Below are positions 7,974-16,617 of a stretch of DNA of 64,000 nt, piece after piece (positions within the stretch are counted from its first letter, which is position 1; every line of letters begins with the position of its first letter). A program made the position numbers and the translations under genes. This DNA comes from Angelakisella massiliensis (GTDB taxonomy: Bacteria > Bacillota > Clostridia > Oscillospirales > Ruminococcaceae), in the NCBI RefSeq assembly GCF_900104675.1, contig NZ_LT629944.1, forward strand, positions 434,001 through 498,000. Direction: 5' to 3'. The notes under the pieces are model-generated. The model was not told the origin of the DNA. It saw only the letters and a program-made list of their open reading frames with translations, and did not search any database.

Positions 7974-9253
7974 TTCTTCTCACCCGCCCTTTCCTGATCC
8001 AGCCTGCGGCGCATGGCGTTGGGTGATTCGCCGCAGTATTTTTTAAAGCAATAGCTGAAATAGTGCTGATCGGTATAGCCGCACCGCTGGGAGATTTCCT
8101 GGATCTTCAGCGGTGAGCCTACCAGCAGCTCCCGTGCTGCCTCCATCCGTTTGCGGATGAGGATGTTGATAAAGGTTTCCCCAGCGTATTTTTTGATACA
8201 GGCGCTCAAATGGTTGGGGCTGACATCCAGCATCCCGCTGAGGGACACCAAGGAAAGATCCGCGTCCATATAGTGCTGATCCAGCGTTTCCAGCGCCCTC
8301 TTGCAAAGGGAGGGGCCGCCCTTGACTGCCGGAGCGATACCTCCGATAAACTGTGCCCCGCTTTCAGCGGTATCCCCCTGCCGCATTGCCTCCATCGCTT
8401 CCCGGTAAGCCCCATGGAGCTGGGTCAGAGAACTCACCTCACGGCTGACGCCGATGCGGCAGCGCTTGTGGAGCACACGGGAAGCCATCTGAGGCAGCTC
8501 GTCGGCCAAAATGTGGAGGTAGTCGTTAAAATCCCATGGATTCCCCAGCAGCACGGAAATCACCTTGCCGGAGGCCAAAAAGCTGACACTGCGCAAATAC
8601 TTCGCCGCCAGTGTATTCACCGAAGCGGCAAAGGCCGGGGTTGTGCAGTTGACGCCCTTTTCATTGAAAAGGGTGGAAACCATCACCGTATAGGAGGGCT
8701 TATAATCCAGGTCCCGGAGCAGACCACATTGCTCGGCATAGGCCTCCGCCTGGGAATTATCTGCCGGTTCAGCATAATCATCCAGCACCAGAGGCATCAG
8801 CATGGCGGCACACCGGTCCTGCTCGCCGGTTTTCGGCGCTGTTTGACGGAACATGGCGAATTGGTCGTCGATCTTCTGCCGGATGATTTTCAGCTCCGCC
8901 GCAAGGCCCTCCATGGTCAGGGGCTTGAGCATATAGCTGATGATATTATAGCGGATCGCCTGTTTGGCATATTCAAAATTGTCATAGCCGCTGAGAAAAG
9001 CGATATTGGTGGCAGGGCAGATTTCCCGCACCTGCCGTGCCAGCTCGATACCGGAAATAAAAGGCATCCGGATATCGGTCAGCAGCAGATCCGGTTCATG
9101 CTTCTCCACCAGCTGAAGGGCATCCAACCCGTTGCTGGCGTCGCCCACCAGGCAGAAGCCCAGCTCCCGCCAGGGGATCATCGCGCACACGGCCTCTCTG
9201 AGTTCATCCTCATCATCGGCAACAATCACGGTGTACAATGTCTTTGCAGCCAT
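7970..9253 (-). CDS. Response regulator with AraC-type DNA-binding domain (YesN-like)
   Basis: Cytosolic two-component regulator of 427 residues. The receiver domain (about 7-125) has the acidic pair D13-D14, phospho-acceptor D60 in LLLTDIRMP and K110. The C-terminal ~110 residues hold two helix-turn-helix motifs (LSLVSLSGMLDVSPNHLS and IQEISQRCGYTDQHYFS) typical of AraC/XylS proteins. ATG 9253, with AAAGGA upstream, is preferred; upstream in-frame codons lack family similarity. First gene of the regulator-kinase-sensor operon. It probably activates the mglB promoter. Confidence 0.93.
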   Translation of the reverse strand: MAAKTLYTVIVADDEDELREAVCAMIPWRELGFCLVGDASNGLDALQLVEKHEPDLLLTDIRMPFISGIELARQVREICPATNIAFLSGYDNFEYAKQAIRYNIISYMLKPLTMEGLAAELKIIRQKIDDQFAMFRQTAPKTGEQDRCAAMLMPLVLDDYAEPADNSQAEAYAEQCGLLRDLDYKPSYTVMVSTLFNEKGVNCTTPAFAASVNTLAAKYLRSVSFLASGKVISVLLGNPWDFNDYLHILADELPQMASRVLHKRCRIGVSREVSSLTQLHGAYREAMEAMRQGDTAESGAQFIGGIAPAVKGGPSLCKRALETLDQHYMDADLSLVSLSGMLDVSPNHLSACIKKYAGETFINILIRKRMEAARELLVGSPLKIQEISQRCGYTDQHYFSYCFKKYCGESPNAMRRRLDQERAGEKN

Positions 9254-10065
9254 CACGGTACCTATCCTTTCTTTGCTGGATAACAGATCAAAAAGCAAAG
9301 GCGCCAGCCTTTTCTCAAAACAAAAGCATCCCCGCTTGCGCAGCCCCTCTCTTCTGCCCAACGGACCGAAAGCAAGTGGGACAATGTCACTTTTCCCGGA
9401 TTTTTCTCAAAAAGCTTGTCCCCACCTGACCGAAACCACCCCGGTGCTCAGACAATTCTCTGAAAACCACGGAATATCTGCGATGACAAAAGCTCTGACG
9501 GGTTTCCCAAAAGGGCCCGCGAAAAGTCTTTCCGCCCTGCAGAAGAAACACCGGTACGGCAAACGCTGATAAAAGCCCGTTCCCAAAGGCGGTATGGAGA
9601 GGTTGCATCAGTCCATATTTCCACCTCCTGCTCATCCCCGCGGCGGAGGAAACAGCAGTCCCTTTTTCTTCTGTGGATGTTCTTTTTAATTTTAGCCTTC
9701 TGTTTTTTAATTATAACAGATTTATAATTATTATACAAATATTTCTTTTCATTTATCGAAAACTTAGTCACGCTTCCATAGGAATTCTCACTTTTGGCAA
9801 ACAATATCTCCCTGCCTATACCTGAAGAAAAATGTTGAGCGCTGTTATTGGCTGTTTAAAATCAACTTTTTAAACTGCTCAATTTCATACATTTCTCGTC
9901 TCTATACAAGCAGCTTACTGTCCCTGTTTCCGGCCCCAGACTTTTTGGGAAATCATGCTCCTCTGTCTGAACTGAAGCGGCAGTCTCTCAGGAAAGTAAA
10001 ACACGGTTCACCGTACACCAAGGGCAAAACGTGCCCTTCCCTGCTGTCGGCTCTCCCATCATTTT
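9254..10065. other. 812-bp gene-poor interval upstream of the regulator operon
   Basis: Holds a minus-strand promoter at 9710-9738 and therefore a possible ~450-nt leader before the regulator gene. A minus-strand frame of about 82 codons (9635-9387) exists inside the leader, but it has no ribosome site at its first ATG and no recognisable family, so I do not call it. The stretch 9680-9780 is AT-rich. Nothing is seen in 9780-10065. Confidence 0.5.
9710..9738 (-). promoter_or_regulatory. Probable promoter of the two-component/sensor operon
   Basis: On the minus strand TTGTAT (9738-9733) and a perfect TATAAT (9715-9710) are separated by exactly 17 bp in an AT-rich context. It would give a leader of about 450 nt before the response-regulator ATG at 9253. 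Confidence 0.6.
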
Positions 10066-10665
10066 TCATTCCAAAACGCACCCCATGGACCGGGCGATCT
10101 CCACCGCTTGTTCCAATCCTATGCGGGTATTTTTCATTTTGATCTGACGGAAGTCTACTCCCTCCACCTTCGCTTCCCTCAAATCCGCTCCGGTCAAATC
10201 TGTTTGCTGGAGCAGCGCCGAAGTGAGATCAGCGCCGGTGAGATCCGCCTGACGCAGATCGCTTTGCCGCAGGTCTGCGCAGCGGAAAATCACACCGGAC
10301 AAATCAGCCTTGCGAAAAACACTTTGCTCCAGGGAGCAATAGGAATAATCGCCGCCCTGAAAGGTAAGAGCGGTTCGTTTGGCCCCGGAGAAATTACTTC
10401 CGGTACATTTGCAGCGGATGAGGGTGGTATTGAAAAAGACGCTGTTTTCAAACACACAGTTGAGCAGCCCGCACTGCTCCAGCACACCTCCCCTGAACCG
10501 GGTGAAAGGAAAAAGGCAGCTGTCAAAGACGCAATTTTTCCACTGTATCTCCTCCAGCTCCAGCCCCCGGAAGACACAATGATAAAAACGGGCCCCTTCC
10601 ATGGTTTCAGGCACCGGATGCTCCGGTGAAAAAGTGCTGTATTCCTCCCGAATCAAATCGGCCAT
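10066..10665 (-). CDS. Pentapeptide-repeat protein
   Basis: 199-residue protein made largely of pentapeptide repeats of the A(D/N)LxX type. Clear runs are KADLSGVIFRCADLRQSDLRQ and ADLTGADLTSALLQQTDLTGADL (about residues 117-165), with looser five-residue periodicity (C-x-F, N-C-V-F) before them. Such proteins fold as a right-handed beta-helix. Some (Qnr/MfpA) protect gyrase, but most have no known role, and nothing here points to one. GGGAGG lies 9 nt before ATG 10665. It stands alone between two long non-coding gaps. Confidence 0.85.
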   Translation of the reverse strand: MADLIREEYSTFSPEHPVPETMEGARFYHCVFRGLELEEIQWKNCVFDSCLFPFTRFRGGVLEQCGLLNCVFENSVFFNTTLIRCKCTGSNFSGAKRTALTFQGGDYSYCSLEQSVFRKADLSGVIFRCADLRQSDLRQADLTGADLTSALLQQTDLTGADLREAKVEGVDFRQIKMKNTRIGLEQAVEIARSMGCVLE

Positions 10666-11050
10666 CTGTTTGATTCCTCCCTTTTCATATGGCTTTGAAC
10701 GGCATATGTCCTCACCAAAGGAGCCCCAAAGCCACAGCGGAGAAAAGCAAGGGCCGGGCGCCTGCTCCTTCTCTGCTGTCCATGTAATTTTTCATCTGAG
10801 CAGACCCCCAAATTTTATTCCTTCCGCCGCCGGATGCTTTGCCATTTTTCCCAACTATTTCCTGACGGTAAATCACTTCTCTGAACCTATCATATCTTTT
10901 TTGCCTTTTTCCCGCAATGGTCAAAGGGATTTTTTTGTCATCCTGACTAAATAGTGGTAGCGAAGGAGAGAAAAAAATGCTACAATAGGTTCAAGATACG
11001 GCCTCGCGGTTTTCGAAATGTCTCCGCCGCCCGACATGGGAGATGATTGA
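10666..11050. other. 385-bp intergenic gap
   Basis: Divergent region between the pentapeptide-repeat gene and the AEC transporter gene. The only signal seen is an extended -10 (TGCTACAAT, 10978-10986) for the plus-strand gene; no good -35 box lies 16-18 bp upstream. No other gene or repeat is evident. Confidence 0.4.
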
Positions 11051-11989
11051 TTGAACACCTTTATCACAACCTTCAACATTGTTATGCCGGTTTTTCTCAT
11101 CATCGCCCTGGGCTGTGGACTGCGGGTCATCGGGATCGTGGACGAATCCGGCTGCAAAAAGATGAATAAGCTGGCCTTCGATGTGCTGGTGCCGGCCCTG
11201 GTATTTTATAACATCTATACCACCGATCCCCATCAGGTGCTGGATCTGCGGATTTTGGGGTTCGGCGCGGTGTCCATTGCGGCTATTTTCCTGCTGCTGG
11301 TGCTGATCATCCCCCGTATCGAGCCGGACCCCGCCAAACGGGGAGTGATGATCCAGGGAACATTTCGTTCCAGCTTTGTGGTGCTGGGCATGGGGCTGGC
11401 TGCTTCCATGTATCCCGGCCAGAGCCTTGGCATCACCGCCATGCTCTCCACAGTGGTGGCCCCCATGTTCAACGCCCTGTCGGTCATCGCGCTGGAGATC
11501 TATTCCGACAAAAAACCGGATATCCGCCGGATCATCCGGGGCATTGTCACCAATCCTTTGATCCTGGCCTCTGTGCTGGCGCTGCTGATGCTTCTCACCG
11601 GCATTCGCCTGCCTGCTCTGGTGGAAACGGTGGTGGATGATGTAGCCGCTACCGCCACTACCCTGTCCCTGCTGGTGCTGGGGGGAAGCTTCCGCTTTGA
11701 GGCCCTGCGCCGCAGCCGCCGGCAGCTGTTTATCTGCTGTCTGGGCAAGCTGGTGCTGCTGCCGCTGATCTTTATTCCCATAGCGGTGGCTCTGGGCTTC
11801 CGGCAGCTGGAGCTTCTTTCGCTGCTGATCCTTTTCGGTTCTCCCACCACAGTCACCTCCCACATCATGGCCTATAACGCCGGGGCGGACGACCAGCTGG
11901 CGGGACAGATCGTGGTCTTTTCCACCTGTTTCTCGGTTTTCTCCCTGTTTGTTTTCATCTATATTCTGCTGACCCTGGGGCTGCTGTGA
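11051..11989 (+). CDS. AEC-family (auxin-efflux-carrier type) transporter
   Basis: Integral membrane carrier of 312 residues with about ten hydrophobic segments in the two five-helix halves usual for the AEC/bile-acid-sodium-symporter fold. Bacterial members move small organic anions such as malate or related acids; the substrate cannot be deduced. TTG 11051 is taken as start because GGGAG stands 8 nt before it and the protein then begins at the usual first helix (NTFITTFNIVMPVFLIIALG). An ATG lies 11 codons later. The deoD start is 29 bp after its stop, so the two are probably co-transcribed. Confidence 0.85.
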   Translation: MNTFITTFNIVMPVFLIIALGCGLRVIGIVDESGCKKMNKLAFDVLVPALVFYNIYTTDPHQVLDLRILGFGAVSIAAIFLLLVLIIPRIEPDPAKRGVMIQGTFRSSFVVLGMGLAASMYPGQSLGITAMLSTVVAPMFNALSVIALEIYSDKKPDIRRIIRGIVTNPLILASVLALLMLLTGIRLPALVETVVDDVAATATTLSLLVLGGSFRFEALRRSRRQLFICCLGKLVLLPLIFIPIAVALGFRQLELLSLLILFGSPTTVTSHIMAYNAGADDQLAGQIVVFSTCFSVFSLFVFIYILLTLGLL

Positions 11990-12018
11990 CCGCCCCTGAG
12001 ATAGAAAGGAGTTTTTTC

Positions 12019-12732
12019 ATGTCTACACCTCACAACAACGCGGAAAAGGGGCAGATCGCCTCCACCGTTCTGATGCCTGGCGATCCTCTCCGGGCTAAAT
12101 TTATCGCGGAAAATTATCTGGAAAATCCCGTCTGCTTCAATCAGGTTCGGGGAATGCTGGGGTATACCGGCACCTGGCAGGGACAGCCGGTATCGGTCAT
12201 GGGCCACGGCATGGGGATGCCCTCCATCGGCATCTACAGCTATGAGCTGTTTGCTTTCTATGATGTGGAAAAGATCATCCGGGTAGGCTCCGCCGGAGCC
12301 CTCCAGCCTCAGCTGGATCTGGGAGACATCGTCCTGGCTCAGGGCGCCTGCACCGATTCCAATTATGCCGCCCAGTATGGTCTTCCCGGAGCCTTTGCCC
12401 CCATCGGAGACTTCCGCCTGCTGCGGAAAGCCGCTGCTGTGGCCGACAGCAAGGGGCTCCGCTGCCAGATCGGCAACGTCTGCTCCTCCGATGTATTCTA
12501 TGACGCCAACCCCGACAGTGCGGAAAAATGGCGTTCCATGGGGGTACTGTGCACCGAAATGGAATGCGCCGCCCTGTATATGAACGCTGCCCGGCTGGGC
12601 AAGCGGGCGCTGGGCATCCTCACCATCTCCGACATTATCGGGGATGAGCACCGGGCTCTGACCGCTGAGGAGCGGCAGACCAGCTTCGGCAATATGATCC
12701 AGCTGGCATTGGATACGGCGCTGTCGGAATGA
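12019..12732 (+). CDS. deoD: Purine-nucleoside phosphorylase, DeoD type
   Basis: Cytosolic hexameric-type phosphorylase of 237 residues that splits purine (deoxy)nucleosides with phosphate to give base and (deoxy)ribose 1-phosphate. Family motifs are MPGDPLRAKFIAENYL, the phosphate and nucleoside-site segment GHGMGMPSIGIYSYELF, MECAALY and TISDIIG with the catalytic Asp. The length is as usual. AAAGGAG lies 7 nt before ATG 12019; a longer frame from GTG 11986 overlaps the previous stop and is not needed. Pairing with an AEC carrier hints at nucleoside salvage, but that is only inference. Confidence 0.96.
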   Translation: MSTPHNNAEKGQIASTVLMPGDPLRAKFIAENYLENPVCFNQVRGMLGYTGTWQGQPVSVMGHGMGMPSIGIYSYELFAFYDVEKIIRVGSAGALQPQLDLGDIVLAQGACTDSNYAAQYGLPGAFAPIGDFRLLRKAAAVADSKGLRCQIGNVCSSDVFYDANPDSAEKWRSMGVLCTEMECAALYMNAARLGKRALGILTISDIIGDEHRALTAEERQTSFGNMIQLALDTALSE

Positions 12733-12788
12733 CAGCTTCGGCCTTTCCACCTGACGGAAAAGAAAGGGCCAAAGCCGAAATTACTTGG

Positions 12789-12865
12789 CGGGCACTTCCG
12801 GCGGACATCCCCGGAGGCCCGCTATTTTCTTACCCAGCCCTTTTGAATGAGGAGCTGGGCCCTTT
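12789..12865 (+). terminator. Probable terminator region after deoD
   Basis: Two successive hairpins: GCGGGC...GCCCGC with an inner CTTCCGG/CCGGAGG stem, followed by TATTTTCTT, and then CCCAGC/GCTGGG followed by CCCTTTT. Either could stop transcription between deoD and the methyltransferase gene. The stems are convincing but the U-runs are short. Confidence 0.5.
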
Positions 12866-12883
12866 TGCAGAAAGGAGCATATC

Positions 12884-13489
12884 ATGGATTTTCCTCTCAA
12901 CACCCTGGGCCTTGCCCATCGTTTTCTGGCCGCTCATATTCGTCCCGGCGCCTTTTGTGTGGACGCCACTGCCGGTAAGGGACGGGACACCGTTTTCCTG
13001 GCTAAGCTGGCGGGGCCCCAAGGCCGGGTACTGGCCATGGACATTCAGCCTCAGGCGGTGGAAGCGACCAAAGCGCTCATCCAGACAGAAGGTGTGGCAG
13101 ACCGGGTGGAGGTGGTACTGGACAGCCACAGCAATCTTTCCCGGTACGCCTCCCCCGGCACCGCCGATGCCGTGGTGTTCAATTTTGGCTGGCTCCCCGG
13201 CGGCAGCCATCAGATCTTTACCCGGGCACAGACCAGTATCCCCGCCATCACCCAGGGGCTGGAGCTGCTCAAACCCGACGGCGTCATGAGTCTGTGCATC
13301 TACTATGGCCGGGACTGCGGCTATGAGGAACGGGATGCTTTGCTGGAATTTCTGGAAACCATTGACGACCGCCGCTTTACCGTCCTTGTCTCCTGCTTCG
13401 CCAACCGGCCCAATGACCCACCCATCCCTGTTTTTATCTGGGGCCCCCAGGCCAAAGCCGGGGGTAAGGAGGGGCTGCCGCTGCTGTAA
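12884..13489 (+). CDS. mnmM: Class I SAM-dependent methyltransferase, YtqB/MnmM family
   Basis: Cytosolic methyltransferase of 201 residues (rRNA_methylase/YtqB family). The SAM site is DATAGKGRDTVFLA (about 27-40), followed by an acidic loop AMDIQPQAV and the family segment AVVFNFGWLPGGSHQ. YtqB proteins have been assigned to the last methylation of mnm5(s2)U in tRNA wobble positions in Gram-positive bacteria, so that role is transferred by family. AGAAAGGAG precedes ATG 12884. It stands alone between two hairpin-rich gaps. Confidence 0.85.
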   Translation: MDFPLNTLGLAHRFLAAHIRPGAFCVDATAGKGRDTVFLAKLAGPQGRVLAMDIQPQAVEATKALIQTEGVADRVEVVLDSHSNLSRYASPGTADAVVFNFGWLPGGSHQIFTRAQTSIPAITQGLELLKPDGVMSLCIYYGRDCGYEERDALLEFLETIDDRRFTVLVSCFANRPNDPPIPVFIWGPQAKAGGKEGLPLL

Positions 13490-13872
13490 CAGGAAAAAAA
13501 GGGAAACAACGACTTTTTTTGACGCTTTTCTCCTGTCCCACTTTATGGTACAATAGGCCCGAAAGGCACAAGATCAGGGACGGCTCCTCCTGTCCCCCTC
13601 AGGGAACGGCAGCCCGCTTTCCTGTCTTGTCCTGAACGCTGTAAAGTTATCTGCCAGAACAGCCGTAAACCGTTTTTGTTTGTAAACTGAACATCATCCC
13701 TGCCTGCATAGAATGGTAACACAGGAAAGCCGGTGCAGGAAAACAGAACGGATTATCCCTCACCAGGGGATCGTATCGGAAAGACTTTGCTCCGGCGAGA
13801 ATTCCTTTGGTGGCGGCTTTTTCCTATCTCCCGCCACAATCCGGGGAAAAGCACAGAAAGGACATCAGCACC
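13490..13872. other. 383-bp gap with an extended -10 and a structured leader
   Basis: Contains an extended -10 TGGTACAAT (13546-13554) without a well-placed -35. It is followed by a region where CAAGA-T-CAGG (starting about 13568) can pair with CCTG-TCTTG (ending about 13632) around an inner GGGAC/GTCCC stem. The remaining ~230 nt up to the exonuclease gene hold no frame or known RNA that I can identify. Confidence 0.4.
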
Positions 13873-14538
13873 ATGCAGCATATTTTTGTGGACTTTGAAA
13901 TGAACCCCATTCCCAAAAAGAATACAGAAGCCAGGGCGGTATATCGCAGCGAGATCATTGAGATCGGCGCTGTAAAACTCAACGAGCAATATCAGCAGGT
14001 GGGCAAATATTCCCGCTACGTTCATCCTGTCCTTGCGGACATCACCCCCCGCACCACCGAGATCACCGGCATCACCGGGGAGGATGTGCAGGGGGCCAAA
14101 GACCTGCCGGAAGCCCTGGCGGAATTTATTGAGTGGATCGGGGAGGAGCCCTGCCGGATCTATGCCTGGAGCGACAGTGACCGTCGGCAGCTGGTGGGAG
14201 AATGCACCGCCAAGGGGATCTATCCCGACGGCCTGCCCAAGCAGTTCCGCCGCTGGATGGACTTTCAGCGGATCTACACCCGGCTGATGGGCCTGTCCAA
14301 GCGTTCCCGCCTGTCCCTGAAAAACGCTATCGGCTCGGTGGAGCAGGACTTTTCCGGCAAGGAACACAGCGCTGCCGACGATGCGGAAAACTCCGCTTCC
14401 CTGCTCACTCTGGTTCATGACAAGGAGGCTTTTGCGCAGCGCACCAAACTGGTCAAACAGCTGATGGGGGTGGAAAAGGCCCCTGTCACCACCCTGGGAG
14501 ACCTGTTTGGGGACGCTTTTGCCACCCTGAGCGAATAA
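13873..14538 (+). CDS. DnaQ-like 3'-5' exonuclease (DEDDh family)
   Basis: 221-residue nuclease of the RNase T/DnaQ type. Exo I is FVDFEMNP with D and E ligands (residues 5-7). Exo II is around YAWSDSDRRQL. Exo III is HSAADDAENSASLL with the DEDDh histidine and aspartate. The fold covers the whole chain, without a polymerase or helicase domain, so it is a stand-alone trimming or proofreading-type exonuclease acting on RNA or DNA 3' ends; the substrate is unknown. AAAGGA lies before ATG 13873. An in-frame ATG 66 bp upstream adds residues unlike the family. Confidence 0.88.
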   Translation: MQHIFVDFEMNPIPKKNTEARAVYRSEIIEIGAVKLNEQYQQVGKYSRYVHPVLADITPRTTEITGITGEDVQGAKDLPEALAEFIEWIGEEPCRIYAWSDSDRRQLVGECTAKGIYPDGLPKQFRRWMDFQRIYTRLMGLSKRSRLSLKNAIGSVEQDFSGKEHSAADDAENSASLLTLVHDKEAFAQRTKLVKQLMGVEKAPVTTLGDLFGDAFATLSE

Positions 14539-14575
14539 AATGAATCAAATAAACGCTTTATGAGAGGAGAAAAAT

Positions 14576-14956
14576 ATGGGTTGCCTTGGAAACGCTCTGT
14601 GGTTCGTGTTTGGAGGGCTCTGGATGGGGCTGGGCTGGCTGCTGGCCGGCTGTCTGTGGTGCATCACCATTGTGGGCATCCCCATCGGGCTGCAATGCTT
14701 CAAATTTGCCAAGCTGGCCTTTTTCCCCTTCGGTAAGGAAGTGGTTTACGGCGGCGGCGTGGGCTCCCTGCTGCTGAACATCCTGTGGCTGATTATCAGC
14801 GGCATCCCCCTGGCGCTGGGAGCCGCCATCAACGGTGTTGTCTTCTGCATCACGATCATCGGCATCCCCTTCGGCCTGCAATGCTTCAAGATGGCTAAGC
14901 TGGCCCTGATGCCCTTCGGCGCGTCGGTGGTGGAAGGCTGCGTTGGATTCCACTGA
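14576..14956 (+). CDS. YccF-domain (DUF307) inner-membrane protein
   Basis: 126-residue membrane protein built from two similar halves. Each carries a hydrophobic helix and the motif C-I-T-I-(V/I)-G-I-P-(I/F)-G-L-Q-C-F-K-(F/M)-A-K-L-A (about 30-50 and 88-108). This tandem motif defines the YccF family; the biochemical role is unknown. GAGAGGAG stands 7 nt before ATG 14576. It lies 37 bp after the exonuclease gene and 19 bp before the ArsC-like gene, so it is part of a plus-strand run of small genes. Confidence 0.9.
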   Translation: MGCLGNALWFVFGGLWMGLGWLLAGCLWCITIVGIPIGLQCFKFAKLAFFPFGKEVVYGGGVGSLLLNILWLIISGIPLALGAAINGVVFCITIIGIPFGLQCFKMAKLALMPFGASVVEGCVGFH

Positions 14957-14975
14957 AATGGAGGAAATTTTTACT

Positions 14976-15338
14976 ATGGTACTGATTTGGCACCCTAACT
15001 GCAGCACCTGCAAAAAAGCAAAACAGTGGCTGGACGCCCGGGGCGTCGCCTGTACCCTGCGGGATATCCGCACCGAGAATCCCACAGTGGAAGAACTGCG
15101 GGATTTTTGGAACCGTTCCGGTCTGCCCCTGAAACGGTTTTTTAATACCAGCGGACAGCTGTACCGCTCCATGGAGCTGGGAGCCCGTCTGCCTCAGATG
15201 AGCGAGGAGGAACAGCTGGAGCTTCTTTCCACCGATGGAATGCTGGTCCGCCGTCCCCTGCTGGTGGGGGCCCGTGGCGTTTGCGTCGGTTTCCGGGAAG
15301 CGGAGTGGCAGTCCCTGCTGGAACAGGAGGCCCCATGA
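14976..15338 (+). CDS. ArsC/Spx-family thioredoxin-fold protein
   Basis: 120-residue protein of the arsenate-reductase-like/Spx superfamily. The N-terminus has a CxxC pair (Cys9-Ser-Thr-Cys12) at the start of the thioredoxin fold, then DIRTENPTVEELRDF and the RRPLLV segment that holds the conserved Arg of the family. It resembles the YusI-type subgroup more than true Spx. It could act as a thiol reductase; arsenate as substrate is not supported by neighbours. GGAGGA precedes ATG 14976, and its stop overlaps the next start in ATGA. Confidence 0.85.
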   Translation: MVLIWHPNCSTCKKAKQWLDARGVACTLRDIRTENPTVEELRDFWNRSGLPLKRFFNTSGQLYRSMELGARLPQMSEEEQLELLSTDGMLVRRPLLVGARGVCVGFREAEWQSLLEQEAP

Positions 15339-16051
15339 CCATCTGGTATTTGCAGCACAGCGGCTTTGCGGTGGACACGGGAAACCATTTGCTGGTGTTT
15401 GACTATTACATAGACCTGCCCCGGGGCGGAACTCTGGAGCAAGGGGCGGTGACCCCGGCGCTGCTTCGGGACAAGCCCATGGCGGTGTTTGCTTCCCACA
15501 ACCATCATGACCATTTTAATCCCATCATTCTGGAGTGGAAACGGCAGTATCCTGATATTTCCCTCTATCTGGGAGACGATATTCCCCCCAGGGAGGAAGC
15601 AAAGACCGTTCCGCCGGGATTGACTGTGGAGGAAAACGGGCTGACGATCACCGCCCTGCGCTCCACCGACCAGGGAGTGGCTTTCGTGGTGGAATGTGAC
15701 GGCAATACCATCTACCATGCCGGGGACCTCAACTGGTGGCACTGGGACGGAGAACCGGAGGAATGGAATGAAGAAATGGGCCGCAGCTACCGCCGCCAGG
15801 TAGACTTATTGGCGGGAAGGAAAATTGATCTGGCTTTTCTTCCGGTAGACCCCCGTCTGGGCAGAACGCAGCTGTGGGGGGCGGAATATTTTCTGGAAAA
15901 GGTCTCACCGTCCGCCTGGGTTCCCATGCATTTCTGGGAAAAATACGGCATCTTCGCCGCCATGGAGCAGTCTCCCCAATGGCCTCTGCTTTCCCGAGGG
16001 CTGGTGAAGCTGGAGCATCGGGGACAAAAAATTGTGCTGGAAGGTGGTTGA
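15335..16051 (+). CDS. MBL-fold metal-dependent hydrolase
   Basis: 238-residue metallo-beta-lactamase-fold protein. The zinc motif is H-N-H-H-D-H (SHNHHDHFNP, about residues 53-62), with a further ligand in IYHAGDLNWWHWDG and a late His in WVPMHFWEKYG. The layout resembles the UlaG/YtnP-like group of short hydrolases; the substrate is unknown. It starts at ATG 15335, overlapping the ArsC-like stop by 4 bp with GGAGG upstream, so it is translationally coupled. Confidence 0.87.
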   Translation: MTIWYLQHSGFAVDTGNHLLVFDYYIDLPRGGTLEQGAVTPALLRDKPMAVFASHNHHDHFNPIILEWKRQYPDISLYLGDDIPPREEAKTVPPGLTVEENGLTITALRSTDQGVAFVVECDGNTIYHAGDLNWWHWDGEPEEWNEEMGRSYRRQVDLLAGRKIDLAFLPVDPRLGRTQLWGAEYFLEKVSPSAWVPMHFWEKYGIFAAMEQSPQWPLLSRGLVKLEHRGQKIVLEGG

Positions 16052-16055
16052 CACC

Positions 16056-16289
16056 ATGGAATATGACATTCGTCCCGGCCGGTACCGGCATTTCAAGGGC
16101 AAGGAATATCAGGTGCTGGGGCTGGCCCGTCACTCTGAAACCGAGGAATGGATGGTAGTCTACCGTCCCTTGTATGGAGAAGGGGGACTGTGGGTTCGTC
16201 CAGCCTCCATGTGGGCGGAAACAGTGGAGCGGGACGGCAAGGTCCAGCCCCGTTTTCTGCTGTTGGAAGAGGAAGCGTCTTCCCTGTAA
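16056..16289 (+). CDS. DUF1653 domain protein
   Basis: 77-residue protein with the complete DUF1653 signature: G-R-Y-R-H-F-K-G-K-E-Y-Q-V-L-G at the start, H-S-E-T in the middle, V-V-Y-R-P-L-Y and L-W-V-R-P at the end. The fold is a small beta barrel of unknown function. GGAAGGTGG lies upstream of ATG 16056, which is 4 bp after the MBL gene stop. It is the last gene of the 14576-16289 run. Confidence 0.88.
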   Translation: MEYDIRPGRYRHFKGKEYQVLGLARHSETEEWMVVYRPLYGEGGLWVRPASMWAETVERDGKVQPRFLLLEEEASSL

Positions 16290-16570
16290 ACGCTGCCGGG
16301 AAGGATTTTGTTTTTCCCTTTCAATATGGTCCACCGTTTCCTCTGAAAATGGATGGAAGCAGCCGAAACTTTTTTCAGGATATCAAATTACCTGCTCCGT
16401 ACCCTTTCAAACAGCCTGCGCTCTTTTGCGGGTCATGTCCAAAAGCGCCCTGCGCTTCTCCGGGATATCCGATGATTACCGGTTCGGCGTCCCGGCGAGT
16501 TGGAATTAACTCATAAAAAATCAATACAGCTCCCAAACATATTCTCTATCCTCTGCCGTTGGTCTTTGCC

Positions 16571-16599
16571 TTGACGTTGCCACGGGGATTTGCTACAAT
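16571..16599 (+). promoter_or_regulatory. Strong sigma-70-type promoter for the LysO-type genes
   Basis: TTGACG (16571-16576) and TACAAT (16594-16599) lie 17 bp apart, and a TG two bases before the -10 makes it an extended -10. The start of transcription should be near 16606, about 67 nt before the first gene. Confidence 0.8.
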
Positions 16600-16617
16600 A
16601 ACCCTTGTTTGGAAGTT

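Noticed and set aside
13700-13790. Cobalamin-riboswitch-like words (GGTAACACAGGAAAGCCGGTG) before the exonuclease gene
   Set aside because: The following bases do not form the matching CCGG arm or the B12-box stems, and no cobalamin gene follows. I judge the resemblance to be chance.
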